NCBI GenBank assembly: GCA_045809925.1
Contig: JBJMWX010000085.1
Span: 1-28,795, forward strand
Length of the DNA: 28,795 nt
Origin: CADDYX01 sp045809925
GTDB taxonomy: Bacteria; Verrucomicrobiota; Verrucomicrobiia; Chthoniobacterales; UBA10450
Direction: 5' to 3'
Part shown: one piece after another, positions 7,622 through 15,430 of the stretch
Numbering within the stretch: the stretch's first letter is position 1
Layout of the letters: each line of letters begins with the position of its first letter
The notes under the pieces: model-generated
What the model saw: only the letters and a program-made list of their open reading frames with translations
Database searches by the model: none
What the model was told of the DNA's origin: nothing
Translations under genes and position numbers: made by a program

Positions 7622-8620
7622 ATGATCGAACCGAAACGAGAACGCCGGAAGGTGTGGTGGGCGGTGCTCGCGTCGCTTTTTGTTCATTTCCTCGTGGCGT
7701 ACTCGCTGGCCGCGTTTAGCCGTGTCGGCGATCTACCGGCGCCGGAGGAGGATCGGCCCGTCGAGTTGACGATGGTCGACCTCGCTACGCCTGCACCGCC
7801 GAAGAATCCCGCGTTTATCGAGACCGATCCAACCAGGAAATCGGCCGAGAAACCGAAGGAGCAGACGTTCGAATCGAATGAGAACTCGATCGGGGCGAGC
7901 AGCGCGGCACCGACCGGGGATGCACCGATACCGGCGCAGGAAGGCAAGGATCGGCCGTTCATGGAGCTGGAGACCAGGCAGAACTCGCTCGCGAACCAGG
8001 GTGCGAAACCACAACCCCAGGCGACTCCCGAACAGCAGGCGACGCCTACTCCGCGCTCGCAGCCGAGCGCAACGCCAGCAGTAGTCGCGACGCCATCGCC
8101 GGAACAGTTCGCCATGTTGCGCGCCACGCCGCCGCCATCCAAGTCTCCTGAACCTGCTGAAACGTCGCCGACACCGGAAGTTGCACCAACGCCACCTCCG
8201 GTCGCGCCACGTCAGACTCCGCAGCCGCCGGCCTCGAGTTACCAGCCCCAGAAAGAGCAGACCCGCCTCAGTGGTCGGCTCACCAATCGTGGCCCCTCGG
8301 CAGTCAATGCCGTTGGAACGCCGCTCGGGCGATATCAAAAGCAGGTCTCCGATGCGATCGGCTCCCGCTGGTACTATTACATGCGGAGTAAGATTGACTT
8401 GGTCAGCGTCGGCACTGCGCACGTCGAGGCGGAGGTCGATCCGCAGGGGCGCGTGCAAAACTTGCGGGTCCTCTCGAACAATGCGAACGAGGCGTTCGCC
8501 AACATTTGCCTGCAATCATTCCAGGAGGCGAAGCTGCCGCCGATTCCGCCTGATCTGGTCGCGGCTTTGCCGGGCGGGAAAATGCCGGTCGACTTTTATT
8601 TCACCACCTATTCGAACTGA
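7622..8620 (+). CDS. TonB-like energy transducer (TonB/TolA family)
   Basis: A 332-residue envelope protein with a TonB layout. A short basic cytoplasmic start leads into one TM helix (residues 11-32) that carries Ser18-x3-His22, the S-x3-H pattern of the TonB anchor that contacts ExbB/ExbD. About 200 residues of Pro/Thr/Ala/Gln-rich linker follow (repeats such as ATP and PTP), built to cross the periplasm. The end is a globular domain from about residue 245 (GRYQKQVSDAIGSRWYYY...) with VGTAHVEAEVDPQGRVQNL and a C-terminal FYFTTY, as in TonB/TolA C-domains. It would pass proton-motive energy to outer-membrane receptors (TonB) or help envelope constriction (TolA). No receptor, tolB or pal gene is nearby to decide. 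Its stop overlaps the exbB start by one base. Confidence 0.8.
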   Translation: MIEPKRERRKVWWAVLASLFVHFLVAYSLAAFSRVGDLPAPEEDRPVELTMVDLATPAPPKNPAFIETDPTRKSAEKPKEQTFESNENSIGASSAAPTGDAPIPAQEGKDRPFMELETRQNSLANQGAKPQPQATPEQQATPTPRSQPSATPAVVATPSPEQFAMLRATPPPSKSPEPAETSPTPEVAPTPPPVAPRQTPQPPASSYQPQKEQTRLSGRLTNRGPSAVNAVGTPLGRYQKQVSDAIGSRWYYYMRSKIDLVSVGTAHVEAEVDPQGRVQNLRVLSNNANEAFANICLQSFQEAKLPPIPPDLVAALPGGKMPVDFYFTTYSN

Positions 8621-9354
8621 TGATCGCGAACTTCTTTCTCGCCGAGGCTGACTCGCCTTCTGCGCTTCAGCAGGTCTTTTCGTTCTTCACCCGCGGCGGC
8701 CTGTTCATGTGGCCGCTGCTCATCTGCTCGGTCGTGGCGGTGACGACGATCATCCTGCGTTCGCTCGCCTTGCGACGCAAAAACGTCCTGCCGCTCGTGG
8801 TCGAAAGCGAAATCGAGCGGCTTGCGCCCGGTGGTAATCCCGAGCGCCTCGCGCGTATCGTGCACGATGATCCCTCATCGCTGGCCCGGATTGTCCGCGT
8901 AGCAATCCAGCACCTGCGCTCGCCTCGATCGGAAAACGTCGAGGCGGTCCAGACCCGTGCCCGGCACGAGATGGTTCTGCTCGAGCGTGGATTGATTATC
9001 CTCGAAGTGATTACCGGAATCGCGCCGCTGCTCGGCCTGATCGGCGCGGTCTCCGGATTGGTCCGGGTTTTCTCGCATCTCGGGCTCGGCAGTGGAACCG
9101 CTGATACGAAAGCGATCGCGCTCGGGATTGCAGAAGCCTTGAACGCGACGGTTTTCGGCCTTTCCATCGCCGTCCCGACCCTCGTCGCCTTCAGCTATTT
9201 CTCAAAACGAGTCGAAGTAATGTCAGTCGAAATGGAGACGCTCGTCGTCGAATTGATCAGCAAATGCTACTTCGGGCGGTCCGAAAGCCCGGGCCAACGG
9301 CTGACATCGAGCGCTGCCCCGGCCATGGCCCGGACACCCGCGCCGCTCGGCTAA
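8620..9354 (+). CDS. exbB: ExbB/TolQ/MotA-type proton channel protein
   Basis: A 244-residue inner-membrane protein of the MotA/TolQ/ExbB family. The first TM is GLFMWPLLICSVVAVTTIILRSLAL (about residues 26-50). A large cytoplasmic loop follows with the usual charged helices. Then come GLIILEVITGIAPLLGLIGAVSGLVRVF (TM2, with the PLLGLIG-x-V-x-G signature) and AEALNATVFGLSIAVPTLVAF (TM3). With ExbD it forms a channel that turns proton flow into motion of the TonB-like partner encoded just upstream. It starts with ATG sharing the A of the preceding TGA, so translation is probably coupled. No Shine-Dalgarno sequence is seen. TolQ is the alternative name, but no other tol genes are present here. 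Confidence 0.88.
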   Translation: MIANFFLAEADSPSALQQVFSFFTRGGLFMWPLLICSVVAVTTIILRSLALRRKNVLPLVVESEIERLAPGGNPERLARIVHDDPSSLARIVRVAIQHLRSPRSENVEAVQTRARHEMVLLERGLIILEVITGIAPLLGLIGAVSGLVRVFSHLGLGSGTADTKAIALGIAEALNATVFGLSIAVPTLVAFSYFSKRVEVMSVEMETLVVELISKCYFGRSESPGQRLTSSAAPAMARTPAPLG

Positions 9355-9369
9355 TCGGACGGAGAGGGC

Positions 9370-9777
9370 ATGCAGTTCGCGGTTCGAAAAAAACGGGCGC
9401 CCTCGATTATCATCGTCTCGCTCGTCGACATTCTCACGATCCTCCTGATCTTTTTCGTCGTCTCGACGACTTTCAAAAAGGACCAGCCGGAAGTGCAGAT
9501 CAATTTGCCGGATTCGAAAACTGCAACGGCGCAACCGGCTGAGCTGGAGCATGCCATTGTCAGCGTCGATGCGAACGATGAGGTGAAGCTCGATGGGCGG
9601 TCGATTGCAGCGGATGAGCTCGAAGGCGCGGTCCGCGATCTGCCCGCGACCCGGAAATCATCGCTTGCCTTGCAGGCTGACAAGAAGGCGTCGTTCGGGA
9701 TGATCGTGAAGGTGATGGACGCGTTGAAGCTTGCCGGAATCAAAAATCTGCCCGCCTTCACGCGCGGAGAAAAATGA
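9370..9777 (+). CDS. exbD: ExbD/TolR biopolymer transport protein
   Basis: A 135-residue single-pass inner-membrane protein. The basic N-terminus (RKKRAPS) is followed by one TM segment carrying Asp20 in VSLVDILTILLIFFVV, the proton-carrying aspartate of ExbD and TolR. A periplasmic domain follows with the family's FKKDQPEVQINLP and the repeating beta/alpha pattern of TolR (SVDANDEVKLDGR, then SSLALQADKKASFGMIVKVMDALKLAGI). It completes the ExbB-ExbD motor. GGAGAGGG lies 4 nt before the ATG, one of the few clear Shine-Dalgarno sites in the window, which suggests a raised or independent translation rate. Its stop overlaps the def start by 4 bp (ATGA). Confidence 0.9.
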   Translation: MQFAVRKKRAPSIIIVSLVDILTILLIFFVVSTTFKKDQPEVQINLPDSKTATAQPAELEHAIVSVDANDEVKLDGRSIAADELEGAVRDLPATRKSSLALQADKKASFGMIVKVMDALKLAGIKNLPAFTRGEK

Positions 9778-10340
9778 TCCGCCCGATTGTTCAGTATGGC
9801 GACGCTGTTTTGCGCGCCAAAGGCCGGCCTGTCGATCAGGTGGAAGATGCGATCCGGACTCTGGCGGCGGACATGCTCGAAACAATGCATGCCGCGAATG
9901 GGGTCGGTCTCGCCGCGCAGCAGGTCGGCGAGGCGCTGCAACTGACAGTGCTGGACATCTCTGCGGTGGAGGACCGACCGAGCACGCTACGCTTGAACGG
10001 CGCCGAGGTCGACCCGGCCGCGGCGATGCCGCTGGTGCTCGTGAACCCGCGGATCGAGCTGCACGAAGCGACCGTCGTCGGTGTCGAAGGCTGTCTTAGT
10101 TTCCCAGAAATCACCGCCGACATCGAACGTGCCGAGTCGATTACAGCCGAGGCGGAGACTCTGGATGGCCAAACACTACGGCTCGAAGCCTCGGGCTTGC
10201 TTGCCCGCGCGATTCAGCACGAAGTGGATCACCTGAACGGTATCCTGTTCATCGACCGGATGAACTCGGCGGCGAAAGCGGCGCTCGCCAGCCGTCTCAA
10301 GCGCATGCAGAAGGATGCCAAGCGCGCGGTGAGGCTCTAG
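9774..10340 (+). CDS. def: Peptide deformylase
   Basis: A 188-residue metallo-enzyme that removes the formyl group from new protein N-termini. All three family motifs are present: GVGLAAQ (43-49), EGCLS (105-109, Cys107 a metal ligand) and QHEVDH (148-153, His149 and His153 metal ligands, Glu150 catalytic). Compared with E. coli-type enzymes there is an extra loop of about 20 residues between DISAVED and PLVLVNP, seen in several phyla. The C-terminus is a basic helix. The ATG overlaps the exbD stop (ATGA) and has GGAG 5 nt upstream. def is more often next to fmt; here it ends the tonB-exbB-exbD run. It ends by sharing a CTAG with the convergent gene. Confidence 0.95.
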   Translation: MIRPIVQYGDAVLRAKGRPVDQVEDAIRTLAADMLETMHAANGVGLAAQQVGEALQLTVLDISAVEDRPSTLRLNGAEVDPAAAMPLVLVNPRIELHEATVVGVEGCLSFPEITADIERAESITAEAETLDGQTLRLEASGLLARAIQHEVDHLNGILFIDRMNSAAKAALASRLKRMQKDAKRAVRL

Positions 10341-10888
10341 ATGACCTTGTAGGTGACGGTAATGGAGCGGAAGACATCCGGGTCCCGCTGCGCCGAAAAG
10401 TAAAAGAGCTCGAGCATGGTCGAGCCCACGATCCACTGGTAGCCGACGAGCGTCTGGATCACGTCGGAATCGGTGTCGCGGGTGCGTGAGACCAGCTTGC
10501 CGGTGCCGAACTTCGCGTCGAAGTAGCGCCGGATTTCCCCCATCCGCGCATTGTATTTCTCGATATCCCACTTCGGATACTCGTACTGAAGCTCGACTTC
10601 GACGAGAAAGCCCTCCTTGGTAAAACTAAAAATCGTCCGCACGAGCCCGGGCTGCTGAAGCCCTTCGACGGTCCAGGCGTCGCGCTTCTCTTTCTTGTCC
10701 TTCGAAACGATCTTCGCTTTTGCGCCCAACAGCACCTGTTCAACCCGCGCCGCCGGATCGTTCCAATGAAATCCAAACGGTGGCGGAATGTCTTCGGCCG
10801 CTTTCACCGACGTTGACGGCAGGAGCAGGAGCGCGAGCAGCGTGCCAGCGGTTATACCGAAAAAATTCGTGCAGCGACGTGCCTCCAT
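10337..10888 (-). CDS. Secreted protein of unknown function
   Basis: A 183-residue protein that I do not recognise. The N-terminus is a Sec signal (basic EARRC, hydrophobic GITAGTLLALLLLP, likely cut after VKA). The mature part opens with PFGFHWNDPAARVEQVL, a pattern often seen in secreted or periplasmic proteins whose role is unclear, and continues as alternating strands and helices (VRTIFSFTKEGFLVEVELQYEYP, then WDIEKYNARMGEIRRYFDAKFG). The end, YQWIVGSTMLELFYFSAQ followed by FRSITVTYKVI, is beta-rich. The cysteine near the start is in the n-region, so it is not a lipobox. It starts with ATG, has no Shine-Dalgarno sequence, and faces away from the possible origin region. Its stop overlaps that of def on the other strand. 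Confidence 0.75.
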   Translation of the reverse strand: MEARRCTNFFGITAGTLLALLLLPSTSVKAAEDIPPPFGFHWNDPAARVEQVLLGAKAKIVSKDKKEKRDAWTVEGLQQPGLVRTIFSFTKEGFLVEVELQYEYPKWDIEKYNARMGEIRRYFDAKFGTGKLVSRTRDTDSDVIQTLVGYQWIVGSTMLELFYFSAQRDPDVFRSITVTYKVI

Positions 10889-11013
10889 TTGCGCTTATTT
10901 CATCGCCGCGGAAACACGGGCGAGGCAGCAAACAGTGCCTGACTCACGCAGCCGGTCAACACCTGCCGAACATCATCAAGCTCCGCATAGGCGATTTTTC
11001 GCGCGGCGTTTCC

Positions 11014-11030
11014 GTCAAGAAATTTTTGAC
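11014..11030. promoter_or_regulatory. 17-bp palindrome upstream of dnaA (operator-like)
   Basis: GTCAAGAAATTTTTGAC reads almost the same on both strands: eight pairs around a central A, with one G-T pair. It sits at the start of the AT-richer part of the dnaA upstream block. It could be a site for a dimeric regulator or part of an unwinding element. No matching second copy was noticed. Confidence 0.35.
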
Positions 11031-11340
11031 CGCGAAAGAAAATAAACTTGGGATTTTTTCTTGTCGGGATTTTCAACGGTTTCTAGTCTCAAGCCCGCTG
11101 GCCGGGAGGGACAGAACCGGGTGTCAATAAGATGTGAACAGCTGGAGCACAGGACGAAGAGCTAGAATGATCATAGGAAATCGCCCCGAGAGACTTTTTA
11201 ATCGCACGAGCGGGGGCCCGGAATTTTTCCGAGTCGCCTCCGAATGCGCCCGGCACAATTTTCCCTCGTATTTTTCGTTTTTTCCGCGGAACATTCCGGC
11301 CGCCTCTCCTGCGGCTACAGATTTCGCGGCCGCCCTTGTC

Positions 11341-11360
11341 AAAAGCCGGGTCCGGCTTTT
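11341..11360. promoter_or_regulatory. Perfect hairpin in the dnaA leader
   Basis: AAAAGCCGG and CCGGCTTTT are exact complements separated by GT, followed by TTCCTCTC. The stem ends 52 nt before the dnaA ATG. With its T-run it resembles a short intrinsic terminator reading towards dnaA, so it could block read-through from the origin block, act as an attenuator, or bind protein as DNA. Confidence 0.5.
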
Positions 11361-11412
11361 TCCTCTCGTAAGCACGGCGCGAGGAACTCTCTAACGCTGT
11401 TAACAAGTTCCA

Positions 11413-12777
11413 ATGGACGAGAAGTGTTCTCACCTGTGGCAGAAGTTGTCGTCAGCGCTCAAGCCGCACGTCAGCGCCGATACTTTCAAGCGATGGTTTT
11501 CCGGCGTTCAGCTCGTCCAGGCGAGCCACGAGACGCTCACTTTTCGCGTTCCGAACAACATCTATCAGTTTTGGATCGAGAGTAATCACATGACTGCGCT
11601 GCAGGCGGCGATCGTTTCGGCATGCGGCGGCCCGCGGACAGTGAAATTCAGCCTGCCGAGCGACGGCAGCGCAGGTGATGAAGAGCCAGTGCTGGATGCG
11701 GTCAAAGCGGTAGAGGTGGAAGAACCGGCCGGACCGTCAGCGAAACAGGCGAACGCGCTCGGCCTTAATCCCCGAAACACGTTCGAGTCGTTCGTCGTCG
11801 GCCCGAACAATGAAATCGCCCACGCCGCCAGCCTTGCTGTCGCGCAGTCGCCGGCGCGCACTTACAACCCACTTTTCATTTACGGCGGTGTCGGTCTCGG
11901 CAAGACACACCTGATGCAGGCCATCGGGCAGTACGTCATGACGAAGAAAAAGGGCTCCAAAGTCATGTACCTTTCCAGTGAGCTCTTCATCAATGACTTC
12001 ATCGACGCGATCCAGCACAACAACCTGGTCAAGTTCCGAAAGCGTTACCGCCAGGCCGATCTGCTCCTGATCGACGACATTCAGTTTCTCGGCGGCAAAG
12101 AGCGATCGCAGGAGGAATTTTTCCACACCTTCAACACGCTCTTCGATGGCCATAAGCAAATCGTGCTTTCGAGCGATCGGCCGCCCTCGGAGATTGCAAA
12201 CCTGGAGCATCGGCTCGTCTCGCGCTTCGAATGGGGATTGACGGCCGAGCTTCAGCCGCCGGACGTCGAGACACGCCTCGCTATTCTGCGCAAAAAGGCC
12301 CGCACCCTGCACATCAAGCTGCGGGACGATATCTACGATTTCCTCGCCAATCGCATTCGGACCAACGTCCGCCGTCTCGAGGGCGCGCTGATGCGAGTAG
12401 CGTCTTTCGCGTCATTGAGCGGCAAGGAACTGACCAACGAAGTGGTCGAGCATCTCCTCAAGGACATCCTGAACGAGGAAGCGCGAAACACCGTTACGAT
12501 CGAACAGATCCAGCGCCGAGTGGCGGAACACTTCGATGTTCGCCTCGCCGACATGACGAGCAAACGACGTCCGGCCAATATCGCCTTCCCGCGCCAGATC
12601 GCGATGTATCTCGCCCGTGAGCTGACCAAAGCTTCGCTCAATGAAATCGGCGACGCGTTTGGCGGGCGCGATCACGGCACTGTCCTGCACGCCTGCAAGC
12701 TCGTGAAGAAACGCATGGTCGAGCAGGACAACATTCGCCAGACGGTTTCGTTTATCGACAGCGCACTGCAGCGGTAA
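11413..12777 (+). CDS. dnaA: Chromosomal replication initiator DnaA
   Basis: A 454-residue initiator that binds DnaA boxes, melts the origin and loads the helicase. Domain I is at 1-70 (LWQKLSSALKPHVSADTFKRWF). A short acidic domain II linker covers 85-115. The AAA+ domain III starts at LNPRNTFESFVVG, with Walker A GGVGLGKT (158-165) and Walker B LLLIDD (217-222) followed by IQFLGGKERSQEEFFHTFN. Domain IV, the box-binding helix-turn-helix, ends with GGRDHGTVLHACKLV, the signature having G in place of the more usual T/S before TVLHA. Length is typical. The ATG has no Shine-Dalgarno sequence (GTTAACAAGTTCCA precedes it). dnaN follows 79 bp downstream, as in many bacteria. Confidence 0.97.
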   Translation: MDEKCSHLWQKLSSALKPHVSADTFKRWFSGVQLVQASHETLTFRVPNNIYQFWIESNHMTALQAAIVSACGGPRTVKFSLPSDGSAGDEEPVLDAVKAVEVEEPAGPSAKQANALGLNPRNTFESFVVGPNNEIAHAASLAVAQSPARTYNPLFIYGGVGLGKTHLMQAIGQYVMTKKKGSKVMYLSSELFINDFIDAIQHNNLVKFRKRYRQADLLLIDDIQFLGGKERSQEEFFHTFNTLFDGHKQIVLSSDRPPSEIANLEHRLVSRFEWGLTAELQPPDVETRLAILRKKARTLHIKLRDDIYDFLANRIRTNVRRLEGALMRVASFASLSGKELTNEVVEHLLKDILNEEARNTVTIEQIQRRVAEHFDVRLADMTSKRRPANIAFPRQIAMYLARELTKASLNEIGDAFGGRDHGTVLHACKLVKKRMVEQDNIRQTVSFIDSALQR

Positions 12778-12856
12778 ACGCGCAATCGCAGCTGCGGCAA
12801 ATTGCGGTTGCCGAAAAAAATCGTAAGCCTTACATCTGTAGCGCTCGCGCCACATC

Positions 12857-13954
12857 ATGAAATTTAGCGTCACAAAGGAACGACTTCTGGAAGGTTTGCA
12901 GCAGGTGCAGAACGTGGTCAGCACCCGCACCACTCTGCCAATTCTCTCGAATGTTTTGATGCAGGCGCGCGGCAATGAAGTTTTTCTTACCACAACTGAT
13001 CTCGATGTCGGGGTCCGCGGCAGTTTCGAGGCCAGCGTGGAAAAGGAAGGGGCGACAACACTGCCGGCGCGCCGCTTGTTCACTATCGTGCGCGAGCTGC
13101 CCTCGAGCGAAATTCAGATCGACGTGGACGGCAAAAACGCCGCCTCGATCCGAAGCGGACAAAGCTTTTTCAAGATCCTGGGGCTGCCCGAAGAGGAGTT
13201 TCCGCCGCTGCCAAAATTCGAGAATGCCAAGACGGTCACGCTCAATCAGAAGGACCTGCGCGACGGGTTGCGCAAAACCTCCTACGCGATTTCGACGGAC
13301 GAGACACGCTACGTTCTCAACGGGCTGCTCTTTAGTTTCAAAGATAACAAGCTGACGCTCGTCGCGACCGATGGCCGGCGGCTCGCCATGCTCGATCTCG
13401 AGGTCGAATTTCCGCGCAGCCACGAAGCCGATATTATCGTTCCGACGAAAGCGGTTACGGAGCTGCAGCGGCTGCTCACGGACGAAGGGGAGGTCAAGGT
13501 CAGCGTCGGCAGCGGCCAGATCGCTTTCGACCTGAACAATACGCTGCTCGTCTCGAAATTGATCGAAGGGAACTACCCGAACTATCGACAGGTCATTCCC
13601 AGCGAAGCGAAAGAGCGCGTCACTCTTGAGCGGGAGACTTTCCTGAACTCGCTGCGGCGCGTTTCGCTGCTTGCGAGCGACAAGTCGAATTCGATCAAAC
13701 TCAACTTTTCGAAAAACAACATCGATATCACCGCGAACACACCGGAAGTAGGTGAAGCCAAGGAATCGCTTGCTGTCGTCTACAAAGGCCGCGAATTCTC
13801 GATCGCGTTCAATCCCGAATTTGTGATGGCCCCGCTGCGCAACCTGAGCGAGGACGAGGTTTTTCTCGATCTGATCGACGAGATGAGCCCCGGTGTGCTG
13901 AAAATCCAGAGCCCGTTTCTTTACGTGCTGATGCCAATGCGCATCAGTTCCTGA
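12857..13954 (+). CDS. dnaN: DNA polymerase III beta subunit (sliding clamp)
   Basis: A 365-residue protein whose dimer forms the ring that tethers DNA polymerase III to the template. It shows the three repeated clamp domains: MKFSVTKERLLEGLQQVQNVVSTRTTLPILSNVLM opens domain 1 (about 1-120); domain 2 (about 130-245) holds YVLNGLLFSF and LVATDGRRLAM; domain 3 (about 246-365) ends in PFLYVLMPMRIS, the usual clamp C-terminus. RQVIPSEAKERVTL is also typical. It starts with ATG 79 bp after dnaA without a Shine-Dalgarno sequence, probably in the same transcript. Its last 34 bp overlap the convergent glycosyltransferase gene. Confidence 0.97.
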   Translation: MKFSVTKERLLEGLQQVQNVVSTRTTLPILSNVLMQARGNEVFLTTTDLDVGVRGSFEASVEKEGATTLPARRLFTIVRELPSSEIQIDVDGKNAASIRSGQSFFKILGLPEEEFPPLPKFENAKTVTLNQKDLRDGLRKTSYAISTDETRYVLNGLLFSFKDNKLTLVATDGRRLAMLDLEVEFPRSHEADIIVPTKAVTELQRLLTDEGEVKVSVGSGQIAFDLNNTLLVSKLIEGNYPNYRQVIPSEAKERVTLERETFLNSLRRVSLLASDKSNSIKLNFSKNNIDITANTPEVGEAKESLAVVYKGREFSIAFNPEFVMAPLRNLSEDEVFLDLIDEMSPGVLKIQSPFLYVLMPMRISS

Positions 13955-14856
13955 GCGGCCCGCACGACATCGTCGACGCGCAGGCTGGCCATTCCGCCGC
14001 CGGCCGGGGCTCGGAGGATCTGTGCATTCTTGTTGGCCGGTGCCCAGATCGCCGGATCGGTTGGACCGAAGAACAGCAGGCAGGTCGCACCGGCCGCCGC
14101 GGCGAGATGCGAAATGCCACTGTCGTGCCCGACGAACAAATCAGAGGCTGCGAGAACTGCGCCAAGCAGTGGCAGCGGCAGATCCTCCGCCACTTGAACG
14201 TCGCGAAACTCAACGCGCAGTGCGGCGCTGGCGGCGCGATCTGCTTCCCCGCCGATGAGAGTGACGGACGCGGCGTCGCAGAATTGTCCGACTAAATCTT
14301 TCCAGCGCCCGACCGGCCAGGTCTTTTCGACGCTACCGCTTCCCGGGTGCAGCATGAGGCGCGGTCTTTGATCGGAGCCGAGAAAACGCTTCGCGGATGC
14401 AATGTCAGCGGGGGAAGGGTAGAAGCGCGGCGCCGGATCAGGAGCTGGAATTCCCAGTGCAGCGAGTGGCTTCGCGAGTTGGGCGGCAGCATGCTCAGGG
14501 CCGACGATTTTGGCCGGGCCTTGCACGAGCCGCGTTACGCCGGCGCGTTGAAGGTTTGTCGCGAAAATCGCTTCCGGATCATAAAGGTAGCTGAGGACCA
14601 GATCGAAACCTGCGAAGTAGCGTGTCCATTCACCAGGCAGAACCGCATCGGGGGAGAAGAATGAGGCGAGCAGCCCGTCTTCGATGGAACGCGTGCCATC
14701 GGCATAAAATCGCTGCTCGGCCAGAGCGATGATTGATTTGTGGCCCAGGATTTCGACGTGGGCACGCGGCCAGCGATCGCGCAGCGCGCCGATCGTCGGG
14801 AGAGTGAGAATGAAATCACCGATCGCGCCGCCGCGAATCACGAGAATGCGATTCAC
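13921..14856 (-). CDS. Glycosyltransferase family 9 (heptosyltransferase-like)
   Basis: A 311-residue GT-B enzyme resembling ADP-heptose:LPS heptosyltransferases (WaaC/WaaF/RfaF group). The N-terminal domain starts MNRILVIRGGAIGDFILTLPT, and the conserved aspartate after GGAIG is the likely base. LMLHPGSGSVEKTWPVGRW is the nucleotide-sugar site. GHDSGISHLAAAAGATCLLFFGPTDPAIWAP is the C-terminal donor signature. It probably adds a sugar to a lipid-linked surface polymer at the inner face of the inner membrane. The donor cannot be read from the sequence. It starts with GTG and is the last gene of a minus-strand set (miaB, membrane protein, this gene), 22 bp after its neighbour. It overlaps dnaN by 34 bp at the 3' end. 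Confidence 0.88.
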   Translation of the reverse strand: MNRILVIRGGAIGDFILTLPTIGALRDRWPRAHVEILGHKSIIALAEQRFYADGTRSIEDGLLASFFSPDAVLPGEWTRYFAGFDLVLSYLYDPEAIFATNLQRAGVTRLVQGPAKIVGPEHAAAQLAKPLAALGIPAPDPAPRFYPSPADIASAKRFLGSDQRPRLMLHPGSGSVEKTWPVGRWKDLVGQFCDAASVTLIGGEADRAASAALRVEFRDVQVAEDLPLPLLGAVLAASDLFVGHDSGISHLAAAAGATCLLFFGPTDPAIWAPANKNAQILRAPAGGGMASLRVDDVVRAAQELMRIGIST

Positions 14857-14878
14857 TTCACTGCGGCGAATGCGCGAG

Positions 14879-15430
14879 TCAGTAGCGGGTCAACGCGCAG
14901 ACGAGGATTGCGGCGCCGTAAAGAAGGCCGATGCCGTGAAGTAGCCGCCAACGCGCGGGCGTTCGTGCCGTCCAGTTGACCTGATCGCGAAAGACGTAGG
15001 GCGTCGTCACCCAGAAAAGTCCCGCGACCACGATGAGGTAGGCAAAGACGGTGACCAACAGCCGGCTGTTCTGGTAATGGAAAAACGCCGCATCGAGGAG
15101 GGGTTCAGCCGCCAGCAGGCAAAAAATCCCGAGCGCGCGCACGACAAGAAACTCGTTTACGAATTTCAGGATCAGAAAGTACCCGATCGGAAGGGCGATC
15201 AGCAGTGGTCGACGAAAGCTGGAAAACTCGCCCATCTCCATCGTGGCAAGAAGCCAGAAGCACCAGACGAGATCGATCGTGAGGAGAACGACGCCTGCGA
15301 GCTGATGCCGCGGAAGGCGTGCGATGGCGCCGCGTGCCAGCTCACCTTTGAGAATAGCGAATCCGCTGTAGACCAGCAGGACGACCCCGCAGATGAATCC
15401 CGCGGTCTGAAGCGAAAGATTATAAATCAT
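14879..15430 (-). CDS. Integral membrane protein of unknown function
   Basis: A 183-residue protein with about five hydrophobic segments: TAGFICGVVLLVYSGFAIL, HQLAGVVLLTIDLVWCFWLLA, RPLLIALPIGYFLILKFV, LLVTVFAYLIVVAGLFWV and a last LLHGIGLLYGAAILVCAL. I see no catalytic motif. Conserved-looking polar residues within helices (D in TIDLVW, K in ILKFVNEFLVVR) are compatible with a small enzyme or a transporter partner, but this is not evidence of function. Its ATG overlaps the miaB stop (ATGA), so it is translated with miaB, and the glycosyltransferase gene follows 22 bp later. Inner-membrane location is the only firm statement. Confidence 0.75.
   Translation of the reverse strand: MIYNLSLQTAGFICGVVLLVYSGFAILKGELARGAIARLPRHQLAGVVLLTIDLVWCFWLLATMEMGEFSSFRRPLLIALPIGYFLILKFVNEFLVVRALGIFCLLAAEPLLDAAFFHYQNSRLLVTVFAYLIVVAGLFWVTTPYVFRDQVNWTARTPARWRLLHGIGLLYGAAILVCALTRY

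Larger units (their letters stand above)
10889..11412. other. Non-coding block upstream of dnaA, possible replication origin region
   Basis: The only stretch over 300 bp without a supported gene. It lies between a divergent gene and dnaA-dnaN, a common place for oriC. It holds an AT-richer segment (about 11014-11090, with runs such as AATTTTT and GGATTTTTTC), a near-perfect 17-bp palindrome (11014-11030), one degenerate DnaA-box-like site (11133-11141, reverse CTGTTCACA, two mismatches to TTATNCACA), a GTTAAC palindrome just before dnaA and a hairpin at 11341-11360. I see no cluster of consensus DnaA boxes, so the origin call is weak. Short open frames here show no recognisable protein. Confidence 0.35.

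Noticed and set aside
7990..8250. Pro/Thr-rich repeats in tonB as a tandem-repeat array
   Set aside because: The periodicity is loose and is the normal TonB/TolA linker composition.
7733..8515. 260-codon minus-strand frame over tonB
   Set aside because: It is Arg/Leu/Cys-rich from reading the Pro/Thr repeat linker backwards.
11134..11394. Short open frames upstream of dnaA as small genes
   Set aside because: They are Arg/Phe/Pro-rich with no domain, start signal or Shine-Dalgarno sequence; the region fits a regulatory or origin spacer better.
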